38,716 bases of DNA from positions 1-38,716 of the forward strand of contig JBJEQG010000144.1 in assembly GCA_051881635.1 (NCBI GenBank), written 5' to 3'. Made by a program: the position numbers and the translations under genes. The stretch is from JBJEQG01 sp051881635 (GTDB lineage Bacteria; Bacillota; Clostridia; Oscillospirales; Acutalibacteraceae). This document shows positions 15,239 to 23,589 of the stretch, piece by piece. The notes below the pieces were generated by a model. The model had not been told where the DNA came from and did no database searches. It saw nothing but the letters and a program-made list of their open reading frames with translations. Within the stretch, counting starts at the first letter, position 1. Every line of letters begins with the position of its first letter.

Positions 15239-16237
15239 TTATATATCCATATACTTTTGATATTCAACAAGAATACCGTTGCCGTCAGGGCTGAAAGAGG
15301 CACGCTTTTGAAAAATTCCTGGATAGCAGTTGCCTTCAATAATGACAGGGCCGTCTTTGCTTATAGCAATATCCCAACCGACATAAGCGATTTGTGGAAC
15401 AACCTCCGCCGCTTTTTTGACTAATTCCACAGCTTCCTCAAACATCGGAACTTGAAAACCGATAATTTTCGTTTTGGAAATCGGGTGTGTGTCATATAGT
15501 ATATCTTCTTTGTCAACAGCAGGAAGTTTGACACTGCCGTCATTTTCCAAAAAGGTGTACATACCGCCGCTTGAAAAGTTATCAATCATACCGCCGTTTC
15601 CGATTTTTAGAACTGCATGAAGAAAATGCCCCTGACCGTCTTTGTAGAAAGTAAACATTCTCAGTGTGTTGACAGAGCCGTCATAAAGGCGGTTCATTTC
15701 CGGATGTTGTACAACAAATGCTTCAAGCAGATATTGTTTTTTTTCGTTTAGTGTCTTATATAACTTTGAAATTGATGTATCAGACTGCACAGTGTACTTT
15801 TCAATACCGATACCGCCCAATCCGTCAATCGGTTTGGCAATAAAAACAGGATTGTCTTTTATAAAGCGTTCAAATTCTTCATTTGAACTTTCTTTCAGAT
15901 TCAGCCATGCCCGCTTGATATACGGTTCAAAGTGCTGATTAAATTCAGTTTTGTTTTCAAAGATATGGAAATAACTTTTATCATTATATTTCTTGACAAT
16001 GGCGTTGTTTTTTCCACGAGTCAAATAAGTGGAGCGTTTGTTTTTATCCACTTTATAAAGCTCAAATTCCTGATAATCGTAATAACCGGCTTGATATTTA
16101 AATCCGCAGTAAATCATATCTTTCAAAATATAAATACGGGATTTATTTGTTTTTTGGGAGATATTCTTTGCTATTTTTAATATGCCTTTCACATCAATAC
16201 GAATAATTCTTCCCAAGAGATAACTTATTTTTGACAT
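15239..16237 (-). CDS. ATP-grasp protein, sugar-transfer-associated type
   Basis: The 332 residues fit the ATP-grasp family often found in polysaccharide gene clusters (sugar-transfer associated ATP-grasp). The ATP-binding core starts at FIAKPIDGLGGIGIEKY (about residues 131-147), with a lysine strand followed by a Gly-rich loop. SVNTLRMFTFYKDG follows, and the metal-binding Asp/Glu-Asn region is VGWDIAISKDGPVIIEGNCYPGI near residues 287-309. ATP-grasp enzymes join a carboxylate to an amine via an acyl phosphate. Here no glycosyltransferases lie nearby; its partners are an HD protein and a SIMPL protein, so the role is open. Confidence 0.87.
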   Translation of the reverse strand: MSKISYLLGRIIRIDVKGILKIAKNISQKTNKSRIYILKDMIYCGFKYQAGYYDYQEFELYKVDKNKRSTYLTRGKNNAIVKKYNDKSYFHIFENKTEFNQHFEPYIKRAWLNLKESSNEEFERFIKDNPVFIAKPIDGLGGIGIEKYTVQSDTSISKLYKTLNEKKQYLLEAFVVQHPEMNRLYDGSVNTLRMFTFYKDGQGHFLHAVLKIGNGGMIDNFSSGGMYTFLENDGSVKLPAVDKEDILYDTHPISKTKIIGFQVPMFEEAVELVKKAAEVVPQIAYVGWDIAISKDGPVIIEGNCYPGIFQKRASFSPDGNGILVEYQKYMDI

Positions 16238-16333
16238 GGTTCTAACCTCATTTTAAAAAGTAGAAGATAATAATTGGACATAAGTCATATAAAAGAGCAG
16301 GCGTGAATAATCATAAAGCAGGAGGTGCGATAT

Positions 16334-16597
16334 ATGCCTGCATGGTCAATTATAGCTGTCGGCGGTGGTGTATTTTTGCTTATGGTGCTTTTTCTGAAAA
16401 TCCAAAAATCCCGAAAGCCTGTCAGTATGGCGATAGCCCATATTATTATAGGTATAGGGGCAATGGTGTGTGTAAATCTGTTTTCTGGGTTAACACAAAT
16501 AGGTATTCCGGTTAGTCCGTTGAGTCTTTCCGTTTCGGGGGCGTTAGGTTTATCGGGAGTCACTACACTTTTGCTTTTACAATGTTTTTTCCGATAG
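16334..16597 (+). CDS. BofA-family pro-sigma-K processing inhibitor-like protein
   Basis: The ATG at 16334 follows GGAGG (16321-16325); a GTG in frame at 16325 overlaps that site. The 87-residue product has two or three hydrophobic segments and the C-terminal pattern VNLFSGLTQIGIPVSPLSLSVSGALGLSG, typical of BofA. In Bacillus, BofA restrains the membrane protease SpoIVFB during sporulation; BofA-like proteins also occur in clostridia. It supports a spore-forming host. It converges with the DUF4364 gene, with one base between stop codons. Confidence 0.85.
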   Translation: MPAWSIIAVGGGVFLLMVLFLKIQKSRKPVSMAIAHIIIGIGAMVCVNLFSGLTQIGIPVSPLSLSVSGALGLSGVTTLLLLQCFFR

Positions 16598-16598
16598 T

Positions 16599-17195
16599 CT
16601 ATTTGCGAAGTTCACGAAGTGCCTCTTGCACCATTTCTTTTTCGCCGATAGTGGCGGCAAGCATAATTTGGTAAATGCGTTCAGGATTTTTATGGAAGTT
16701 TTGTTTAACAAGATTAGCTTGTGACAAATCGGGGACAAAAAGAGTAAAAGACATCAGGTCACGAACACCGTCCGTAATGCGGAAATTAACATTATAGCCA
16801 CCGTCCTCCGCTTTTTGGATTGTTACGGGATTTTCGTCCTCTATTTTTCTTTTGGCAAGCAAATTCAATGTTGCCGTTACGGCTTTTTTGCGGATAACGG
16901 AGGGCAGTCCCGTATGGAGTTGGTTAGCAATCAGCTTGCCGTTGTCCGTAACGGTATAGAGTTCCGTTTCGGTGTCCATACATACAATATTGCCACATTT
17001 CTCCAAATCGGCAACAGCGGAACTTGTTTCAAAGTAGTTTGCAATTCCGTTGTCACAAATAACGGAAATAATATCATTTTTGCAAAAAGGCTTTTCCACT
17101 GCGTCAAGCATATAGCAAATCAATATACCAATATCACTGCGTGTTCTCAAACCGCCCGGTTCAACACCGGCAGTAAAAGCATCAAAGTTTTCCAT
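16599..17195 (-). CDS. DUF4364 family protein (winged-helix-like)
   Basis: This 198-residue protein matches the Firmicutes DUF4364 family. Residues about 20-95 look like a winged-helix domain: helix-rich SDIGILICYMLDAVEKPFC, then NYFETSSAVADLEKCGNIV and a beta wing YTVTDNGKLIANQL. The C-terminal part carries mixed strands (TIQKAEDGGYNVNFRITDG) and a final helix. It may bind DNA, but targets are unknown. GAGGTG precedes the ATG. It is transcribed toward bofA, with no visible shared terminator between the two. Confidence 0.85.
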   Translation of the reverse strand: MENFDAFTAGVEPGGLRTRSDIGILICYMLDAVEKPFCKNDIISVICDNGIANYFETSSAVADLEKCGNIVCMDTETELYTVTDNGKLIANQLHTGLPSVIRKKAVTATLNLLAKRKIEDENPVTIQKAEDGGYNVNFRITDGVRDLMSFTLFVPDLSQANLVKQNFHKNPERIYQIMLAATIGEKEMVQEALRELRK

Positions 17196-17375
17196 GAAAG
17201 CACCTCATTTCAAAACCGTTTTCTTTTTTGGAACGGTCTTTTCATATTCTATGACAATTATACCGCAATAATTGCTTTCCGTCAAAGAAAACAACACTGT
17301 TTTTATACTTTTTTTCCTTTATTTTATCTTTTTAATATTTATATTATATTTCATTTATTATTTACATATTTTAAA

Positions 17376-17404
17376 TTGATTTCTAAAAGTAATTATGGTA
17401 TAAT
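17376..17404 (+). promoter_or_regulatory. Promoter of the NfeD-SPFH operon
   Basis: TTGATT at 17376-17381 and TATAAT at 17399-17404 are 17 bp apart, about 70 bp before the NfeD start. Confidence 0.8.
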
Positions 17405-17474
17405 CTAAAACAAGAAAATTGAAAATTTTCGATATTATCTGTTCTTTTATTAAGAATAGGAAAGGAGGATTTCT

Positions 17475-17906
17475 ATGGATATGATATGGGTTTGGTTGGG
17501 TATAATTGTTGTGGCGTGTTTTTTGGAGTGTGCCACAGCAGTACAGTTGGTGTCCATTTGGGCAGCTCTTGGCGGTTTGGTGGCTTTGATTGCGTGTCTG
17601 TGCGGTATTCCGACAGAAATACAGATTATTCTTTTCTTTGTCGTTACAGTCATCGCTTTGGTTTTGACAAGACCATTGGTCAAAAAGTTTTTGAAAAGCA
17701 ACGATATTCCGACCAATGCGGATATGTGTATCGGTCAGGTCGGAAAGGTTATTTCCCGAATACAGGGAAAGAATGTTCGTGGACAAGTCCGAGTGCTGGG
17801 AACAACATGGACGGCTGTGTCAGAGTCCGATGTTCTTATTCCGGAGGGCAGTGAAGTTCGTATCCAGCGTATAGAAGGTGTTAAGCTGATTGTCGAACCA
17901 ATATAA
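17475..17906 (+). CDS. NfeD family membrane protein
   Basis: This 143-residue protein has two or three N-terminal membrane segments (about residues 3-65) and a C-terminal soluble OB-fold of about 60 residues beginning GQVGKVISRIQ and ending GVKLIVEPI. This is the short NfeD form lacking the ClpP-like protease domain. NfeD proteins partner with SPFH proteins in membrane microdomains, and the next gene, 37 bp downstream, is an SPFH protein, so the pair is almost certainly functional together. AGGAGG stands directly before the ATG. Confidence 0.93.
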   Translation: MDMIWVWLGIIVVACFLECATAVQLVSIWAALGGLVALIACLCGIPTEIQIILFFVVTVIALVLTRPLVKKFLKSNDIPTNADMCIGQVGKVISRIQGKNVRGQVRVLGTTWTAVSESDVLIPEGSEVRIQRIEGVKLIVEPI

Positions 17907-17943
17907 ACCATTCAAAGTGTCAATTTAGAAAGAAGGATATAAA

Positions 17944-18900
17944 ATGCCTGTTGAAGTTCTTGTTGCCGTAATTGTTATTGCCGTTATTATTGTCATTCTT
18001 TTGTTTTCTTCCATTAAGGTTGTACCACAGGCGAGTGCGTATGTTATCGAGCGTTTGGGTGCTTACCACATGACTTGGGAAAAAGGTGTCCACATGAAAA
18101 TACCCTTTGTAGACCGTATCGCAAAGGTTGTATCGCTCAAAGAGCAGGTGGTTGACTTCCAACCCCAATCCGTTATTACACGGGATAATGTTTCCATGCA
18201 GGTTGATACCGTTGTTTACTTTCAAATCACAGACCCGAAACTTTATACTTATGGTGTCGAGTATCCGATTGTTGCGATTGAAAATCTTTGTGCAACAACA
18301 TTGCGTAATATCATGGGTGAAATGGAATTGGACAACACATTGTCCTCCCGTGACCAGATTAACAGCCGTATTCAGACGATTTTGGACGATGCAACCGACC
18401 CGTGGGGTATTAAGGTTAAGCGTGTTGAGTTGAAAAACATTCTTCCGCCTCGTGAAATTCAGGACGCAATGGAAAAGCAGATGAAAGCCGAGCGTGAACG
18501 CCGTGCCAGAATTTTGGACGCTGAGGGCGAAAAGACAAGCCAAATTCTTGTTGCCGAAGGTCATAAAGAGGCGGCAATTTTGAGAGCCGATGCTGTGCGT
18601 GAAACCAAAATCCGTGAGGCACAGGGTGAGGCAGAGGCAATTTTAGCAGTGCAAAAGGCGTATGCTGACGCTTTGCGTATGTTGAACGAGGCAAATCCGA
18701 ACGATAAGGTTATTGCCTTAAAGAGTTTGGAAGCGTTCCAAAAAGCGGCAGACGGTCGTGCAACAAAAATTATCATTCCGTCCGAAATTCAGTCTTTGGC
18801 AGGTTTGGTAACTTCAATCAAAGAAGTTGCCGAAGTCGGTGCGTTGGATAACACCGAAAAGAAACCAGTCGAAAATGTCCAAATTAAAACAAAGCCGTAA
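17944..18900 (+). CDS. SPFH/Band 7 protein (stomatin/paraslipin type)
   Basis: The 318 residues begin with one membrane segment (about 3-21), then the SPFH domain opening VVPQASAYVIERLGAYHMTWEKGVH. Next comes the Band 7 core with DNVSMQVDTVVYFQITDP and the LRNIMGEMELDNTLSSRDQIN helix. A long coiled-coil rich in Glu and Ala (about 190-270) promotes oligomer formation. It is probably a membrane scaffold that works with the NfeD protein encoded upstream. It differs from flotillins in having the short stomatin-like layout. A strong terminator follows at 18949. Confidence 0.94.
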   Translation: MPVEVLVAVIVIAVIIVILLFSSIKVVPQASAYVIERLGAYHMTWEKGVHMKIPFVDRIAKVVSLKEQVVDFQPQSVITRDNVSMQVDTVVYFQITDPKLYTYGVEYPIVAIENLCATTLRNIMGEMELDNTLSSRDQINSRIQTILDDATDPWGIKVKRVELKNILPPREIQDAMEKQMKAERERRARILDAEGEKTSQILVAEGHKEAAILRADAVRETKIREAQGEAEAILAVQKAYADALRMLNEANPNDKVIALKSLEAFQKAADGRATKIIIPSEIQSLAGLVTSIKEVAEVGALDNTEKKPVENVQIKTKP

Positions 18901-18948
18901 AAAATCGTTTCCATTTTTATATACGGCTGAATTTAAAAAAATCCATTC

Positions 18949-18986
18949 AAAGAGTTTTTGCCGATTGTCGGTGAAAACTCTTTTTT
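18949..18986 (+). terminator. Terminator of the NfeD-SPFH operon
   Basis: Sixteen positions (18949-18964 with 18968-18983) pair fully, two of them G-U, around a 3-nt loop and end in a T run. Confidence 0.92.
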
Positions 18987-19048
18987 GTCGGCTGAAAAAT
19001 TGTAAAGATAATTTTTTACTGTTTTCTTACTTTCCCATAGCTGTCGAC

Positions 19049-19077
19049 TTGAATTTTTGTCCATAATCCTGTATAAT
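19049..19077 (+). promoter_or_regulatory. Promoter of the purine operon
   Basis: TTGAAT at 19049-19054 and TATAAT at 19072-19077 are 17 bp apart, giving a leader of about 45 nt before purE. That is too short for a purine riboswitch, so control is probably by a repressor; no PurBox-like repeat is obvious. Confidence 0.85.
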
Positions 19078-19126
19078 GAAAAATATTGAGTTATTTGATA
19101 AATCATCAAAAAGAGGAGCTGTAATT

Positions 19127-19636
19127 ATGGCAAAGAAAGTAGCAATCGTTATGGGCAGCGACAGCGATTTTCCTGTTGTTGCGGGTGCAATTAAAACTTT
19201 GAAATCATTTGATGTGCCTTTTGAGGTTCATGTTATGTCGGCACACCGTACCCCCGAAATGGCATCGGAGTTTTCCGCCCATGCCAAAGAAAACGGTTTT
19301 GGCGTTATCATTTCCGCCGCAGGAAAGGCGGCACACCTGGGCGGTGTTTTGGCGGCAAACACAACTTTGCCTGTCATCGGTATTCCGATTAAATCCTCAA
19401 CCTTGGACGGCTTGGACGCTTTGCTTGCCACAGTACAAATGCCGTCCGGTATTCCCGTTGCAACCGTAGCGATTGACGGTGCAAGCAATGCTGCTATTTT
19501 GGCGGTTCAGATGTTGGCATTATCCGATGAAACTTTGGCTCAAAAGCTTGCTGATGAAAAGCAGAAAATGAAAGAGGGCGTTGAGAAAAAGGATAAGGCC
19601 ATAGCACAAAAGGTAGCCGAATTGCTCGCTGAATAA
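19127..19636 (+). CDS. purE: N5-carboxyaminoimidazole ribonucleotide mutase, PurE class I
   Basis: It converts N5-CAIR to CAIR in purine synthesis. The ATG at 19127 follows GAGGAG; an upstream in-frame ATG sits on the -10 box and cannot be the start. The 169-residue product has MGSDSDFPV (about residues 9-17) for nucleotide phosphate binding and SAHRTPEMA with the catalytic His. GVIISAAGKAAHLGGVLAA follows. Class I PurE needs PurK to make its substrate, and no purK lies in the window. First gene of the seven-gene operon. Confidence 0.96.
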   Translation: MAKKVAIVMGSDSDFPVVAGAIKTLKSFDVPFEVHVMSAHRTPEMASEFSAHAKENGFGVIISAAGKAAHLGGVLAANTTLPVIGIPIKSSTLDGLDALLATVQMPSGIPVATVAIDGASNAAILAVQMLALSDETLAQKLADEKQKMKEGVEKKDKAIAQKVAELLAE

Positions 19637-19681
19637 GGCTTCATTGTCGGCAGTGAGGCTGTACAATAAAGGAGAAAGCGT

Positions 19682-21109
19682 ATGTTAGACCATATTCAGG
19701 ACGAATGTGGTGTTTTCGGTATTTATAAAAACGATGACACCATTGATATTGTAGAAGAAACTTATCTCGCCTTGTATGCCCTCCAACACAGGGGACAGGT
19801 TGGAGCAGGTATTGCCGTAAATAATAACGGCAATATGAAGTATTTAAAAGATTTCGGCATGATTCCCGAAGCATTACCCGAAAAGGAATTGACTCGCTTG
19901 GGCAGCGGTCAAATTGCGATGGGTCATGTTAAATATTCCGGCGGTGACAGCGTGGACCGCGCAAACCTCTCGCCGTTGGTTATGCGTTATATCAAAGGTC
20001 AACTTAGTTTGGCGATGAACGGTGCATTGATTAACTATGCCGAATTGAGGGCAACACTGAATGAGGGAGCGGCAATTTTCCAAAGCAACGGCGATATAGA
20101 AATGATTGCCTATATGATTGCACGAGCAAGGCTGAAAACCGCAAGCATAGAGGACGCCGTTATTATGGCAGTGCAGAAGATTGTTGGTGCATTTGCTATG
20201 GTGATTATGTCGCCAAGCAAACTTATCGGTGTGCGTGACCCCAAAGGAATCCGTCCGCTGTGTTATGGAAAAATCGGTGAAAACTATGTCATCACTTCCG
20301 AATCATGTGTTTTTGACAGCTTGGGTGGAGAATTTATCCGTGATGTTGAACCGGGCGAAATGCTTGTTATTGATAACGAGGGTGTGCATAGCTACCGTTA
20401 TGCCGAGAAAAAGGAAACCGCTCTTTGTGTTTTTGAGTATATTTATTTTGCCCGTCCTGACAGCACGATTGACGGTGTATGTGTCAATATGGCTCGCCAA
20501 CACGCCGGACGGCTTTTGGCAAAGGAACACCCAGTAGAGGCGGATTTGGTCTGTGGTGTGCCTGACTGTGCGATTGAGGCGGCGATTGGCTATTCGGCAG
20601 AATCAGGAATACCGCTTGTAACGGGCTTGGTTAAAAATAAATATATCGGACGAGCCTTTAATAATCGTAAAAGAAACGAGGAATACCTGCTTAGAATTAA
20701 GCTCAATGCTTTGAGAGCTAATGTTGAGAGTAAGCGTGTTATCATTATTGACGACTCTATTTTGCGTGGCTATACAAGTAAGCATATCGTTGAACTGCTC
20801 CGTAAAGCAGGAGCAAAGGAAGTCCATATGAGAATTTCCTCGCCGCCTTTCAAAAATCCGTGTTATTTTCTGAGTGATACCAACGGCAGAGAAACATTGA
20901 TTTCCGCACGATATACAACCGAAGAACTTTGTCAGGCAATCGGTGCGGATTCTCTTGGATTTTTGAGTCTTGACGGTGTTAAAGAGATTGCAAAGGATTG
21001 TAAGCTGAAGGTTTGCGATGCCTGTTTCAGCGGCAATTACTGCATAGATATTCCGGAAAATATTTCCGTAATGCGTACGGATAAATATGCGAAAAAAATT
21101 GAGGAATAA
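19682..21109 (+). CDS. purF: Amidophosphoribosyltransferase, Fe-S type
   Basis: It makes phosphoribosylamine from PRPP and glutamine, the first committed purine step. The 475 residues include an eight-residue propeptide before the catalytic C9 (QDECGVFGIY), an N-terminal glutaminase domain, and a phosphoribosyltransferase domain with the PRPP loop IIIDDSILRGYTS. Four cysteines sit where Bacillus-type PurF binds a [4Fe-4S] cluster: one before FEYIYFARPDS, one in NPCYFL, and two in CDACFSG. Such enzymes need propeptide removal and are oxygen-sensitive, fitting an anaerobe. AAAGGAGAAAG precedes the ATG. Confidence 0.97.
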   Translation: MLDHIQDECGVFGIYKNDDTIDIVEETYLALYALQHRGQVGAGIAVNNNGNMKYLKDFGMIPEALPEKELTRLGSGQIAMGHVKYSGGDSVDRANLSPLVMRYIKGQLSLAMNGALINYAELRATLNEGAAIFQSNGDIEMIAYMIARARLKTASIEDAVIMAVQKIVGAFAMVIMSPSKLIGVRDPKGIRPLCYGKIGENYVITSESCVFDSLGGEFIRDVEPGEMLVIDNEGVHSYRYAEKKETALCVFEYIYFARPDSTIDGVCVNMARQHAGRLLAKEHPVEADLVCGVPDCAIEAAIGYSAESGIPLVTGLVKNKYIGRAFNNRKRNEEYLLRIKLNALRANVESKRVIIIDDSILRGYTSKHIVELLRKAGAKEVHMRISSPPFKNPCYFLSDTNGRETLISARYTTEELCQAIGADSLGFLSLDGVKEIAKDCKLKVCDACFSGNYCIDIPENISVMRTDKYAKKIEE

Positions 21110-21129
21110 AATTTTGGAGGTAAAAATAT

Positions 21130-22164
21130 ATGAAAAGTTTCAGCGACAGCTATAAGGCGGCAGGCGTAGATGTTACAGCGGGTTATAAATCCGTTGAACT
21201 GATGAAAGCCCATGTTGCCCGTACAATGACATCAGGTGTTCTTTCAGGTATCGGCGGTTTCGGTGGTCTTTTCGCTTTGGACTTGGAGGGCATTAAAAAT
21301 CCCGTTCTTGTTTCAGGTACAGACGGTGTTGGCACAAAGCAGAAGATTGCCTTTTTAATGGATAAGCACGACACAGTTGGTATTGACTGTGTTGCCATGT
21401 GTGTTAATGATATTATATGCTGTGGTGCAAAGCCGCAATTTTTCCTTGACTATATCGCTATCGGCAAGAACTATCCCGAAAAGGTTGCCACAATCGTTTC
21501 CGGTGTTGCTGACGGCTGTGTACAGGCAGGCTGTGCCTTAATCGGTGGTGAAACAGCCGAACACCCCGGTCTGATGCCTGAGGACGAATATGACCTTGCC
21601 GGTTTTTCCGTTGGTGTTGTTGACAAAGATAAGATTTTAAACCCCGATACACAAAAAGCCGGAGATGTCATGATTGCCATTAAATCCAGTGGTGTTCATT
21701 CCAATGGTTTCTCATTGGTTCGTAAAGTATTTGATGTCAATGAGAAAAACCTTGCTGTTCACTATGACGAATTGGGAAAAACACTCGGCGAAACACTTTT
21801 AACCCCCACAAAGATTTATGTAAAAGCTGTTATGAACCTCCTCGACCATGTTAATGTTAAAGCAATTTCACACATTACAGGTGGTGGCTTCTTTGAAAAT
21901 ATTCCACGCTCTTTGCCGAAAAACATTTCCGTTCATATCAACCGTTCCGATGTACAGGTTTTGCCGATTTTCGATATTATTCAAAAGACAGGCAACATTC
22001 CCGAACACGATATGTTCAATACTTTCAATATGGGTGTCGGCATGACGGTTGTTGTTGATGCCAATGATACGGATAAGGCGATTGCCGCTATTCGTGCAAC
22101 AGGCGAGGAGGCCTATATTCTCGGTCAGTTGGTTGGCAGTGACGAGGGCGTTATTTTGGAGTAA
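21130..22164 (+). CDS. purM: Phosphoribosylformylglycinamidine cyclo-ligase (AIR synthetase)
   Basis: It closes the imidazole ring of AIR using ATP. The 344 residues are full length for PurM and show SDSYKAAGVDVTAGYKSVELM at the N terminus, VSGTDGVGTKQKIAF in the ATP-binding region, CVAMCVNDIICCGAKPQFFLDY in the core, and GGETAEHPGLMPEDEYDLAGFSVG further on. THITGGG-like ISHITGGGFFENIPR closes the catalytic half. TTGGAGG stands before the ATG. It lies 20 bp after purF and 4 bp before purN. Confidence 0.97.
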   Translation: MKSFSDSYKAAGVDVTAGYKSVELMKAHVARTMTSGVLSGIGGFGGLFALDLEGIKNPVLVSGTDGVGTKQKIAFLMDKHDTVGIDCVAMCVNDIICCGAKPQFFLDYIAIGKNYPEKVATIVSGVADGCVQAGCALIGGETAEHPGLMPEDEYDLAGFSVGVVDKDKILNPDTQKAGDVMIAIKSSGVHSNGFSLVRKVFDVNEKNLAVHYDELGKTLGETLLTPTKIYVKAVMNLLDHVNVKAISHITGGGFFENIPRSLPKNISVHINRSDVQVLPIFDIIQKTGNIPEHDMFNTFNMGVGMTVVVDANDTDKAIAAIRATGEEAYILGQLVGSDEGVILE

Positions 22165-22168
22165 GCGT

Positions 22169-22798
22169 ATGAAAAAGATATGTGTTTTGGTATCGGGTGG
22201 CGGTACGAATTTACAGGCTTTAATTGATGCCGAAAAAAGCGGCTTGATTAAAAACGGCAAAATCACTTGTGTTATTGCCTCCAAAGACGGTGTCTATGCC
22301 CTTGAAAGAGCGAAACAAAATAGCATCAAGACCCGTGTTCTTCCCCGTAAGGATTACGCTGATGTTGCCACTTATACAAAAGCCGTAACAGATGCCCTTT
22401 TGGAAGAACAGGCTGACTTGGTTATATATGCCGGTTTTATGACAATTTTGGACGAACAGATTGTAAAAGCCTTTCCTTACAAAATGATGAATGTTCACCC
22501 GGCACTCATACCGTCTTTTTGCGGCAAGGGTTTTTACGGACTTCATGTTCATGAAGCGGCTTTGGAAAAAGGCGTAAAGCTGACAGGTGCAACCGTACAT
22601 TTTGTTACGGAAGTTTGTGACGGCGGACCGATTATCATACAAAAGGCTGTTCCCGTTGAAAACGGTGATACACCCGAAATTCTGCAACGCCGTGTCATGG
22701 AACAGGCGGAATGGGAAATCCTACCCAAAGCGGCAGCTCTGTTCTGTGATGACAAAATTCATGTTGTAAACGGCAAAGTGATTGTCGATACGGATTGA
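22169..22798 (+). CDS. purN: Phosphoribosylglycinamide formyltransferase
   Basis: It transfers a formyl group from 10-formyl-tetrahydrofolate to GAR. The ATG at 22169 lies 4 bp after the purM stop; a longer frame overlaps purM and is rejected. The 209 residues include the phosphate loop VSGGGTNLQALI (about 8-19), NVHPALIPSFCGKGFYG with the catalytic Asn and His, and HFVTEVCDGGPII with the catalytic Asp. ATP-independent PurN, not PurT. Tight spacing suggests translational coupling with purM. Confidence 0.97.
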   Translation: MKKICVLVSGGGTNLQALIDAEKSGLIKNGKITCVIASKDGVYALERAKQNSIKTRVLPRKDYADVATYTKAVTDALLEEQADLVIYAGFMTILDEQIVKAFPYKMMNVHPALIPSFCGKGFYGLHVHEAALEKGVKLTGATVHFVTEVCDGGPIIIQKAVPVENGDTPEILQRRVMEQAEWEILPKAAALFCDDKIHVVNGKVIVDTD

Positions 22799-22827
22799 AA
22801 ACAAAAGAAAATACAGGAGGTTTCCAC

Positions 22828-23544
22828 ATGAAAACCATAGATATTTTTGAGGAACTGAAAAACAACGAGTATCCCGGTCGTGGCATTTTAATCGGAAAAT
22901 CTGAGGACGGCAAATCCGCCGTAACCGCCTATTTCATTATGGGCAGAAGTGTCAATTCCCGCAACCGTGTATTTACGGAAACTGCTGACGGTATCAAAAC
23001 TGAGGCGGCAGACCCGTCCAAGCTGTCCGACCCGCATTTGATTATTTATTCTCCCGTTCGTGTTTTGGGCAGTACAACGATTGTTACCAATGGCGACCAA
23101 ACCGATACAATCTATGACCTTATGAAAGAGGGAAAGACCTTTGAGCAGTCGCTCCGTCCGAGAGAATATGAGGACGATGCTCCGAACTATACACCGAGAA
23201 TTTCGGGTATTTTGAAAGTGGAGAATGGTGCGTTTGATTATGAACTTTCCATTTTGAAATCCGATGACGGCAATCCCGATTCCGTTCACCGTTTCACATA
23301 TAGCTATTATACACCCGTAAACGGCGAAGGTCATTTTATCCATACTTATATGGGTAACGGTAATCCATTGCCGAGTTTTGAGGGAGAACCGAAAAAGGTT
23401 TCCATTCCCAATGATATGGAAGATTTTGCCGATAAGCTTTGGACAAGCCTTAATTTAGACAATAAGGTTTCCCTGTTTGTGCGTTATATTGATATTGCCA
23501 CAGGCAAGGCTGTTTCCAAAATTATCAATAAGTATTCCAAGTAA
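22828..23544 (+). CDS. IMP cyclohydrolase, PurO-like
   Basis: The ATG at 22828 follows CAGGAGG; an earlier in-frame ATG at 22795 overlaps the purN end and lacks a site. The 238-residue product looks like the PurO-type IMP cyclohydrolase family (PF07826), which closes FAICAR to IMP in archaea and some Firmicutes. Visible segments are NEYPGRGILIGKSEDGKSA, FIMGRSVNSRNRVF, and YTPRISGIL. It shares no sequence with the MGS-like cyclohydrolase half of bacterial PurH. Its place next to a stand-alone AICAR formyltransferase supports the assignment. Confidence 0.9.
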   Translation: MKTIDIFEELKNNEYPGRGILIGKSEDGKSAVTAYFIMGRSVNSRNRVFTETADGIKTEAADPSKLSDPHLIIYSPVRVLGSTTIVTNGDQTDTIYDLMKEGKTFEQSLRPREYEDDAPNYTPRISGILKVENGAFDYELSILKSDDGNPDSVHRFTYSYYTPVNGEGHFIHTYMGNGNPLPSFEGEPKKVSIPNDMEDFADKLWTSLNLDNKVSLFVRYIDIATGKAVSKIINKYSK

Positions 23545-23589
23545 TTCCCTATAAAAGATTGATTTTTTCAAAGGAGATGTGCGTTTATA

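Noticed and set aside
17920..18564. Minus-strand frame of 214 codons
   Set aside because: It is antisense to the SPFH gene, with no domain and no ribosome site.
19078..19126. Possible purine riboswitch before purE
   Set aside because: The leader is about 45 nt, too short for the three-stem aptamer, and its loop sequences are absent.
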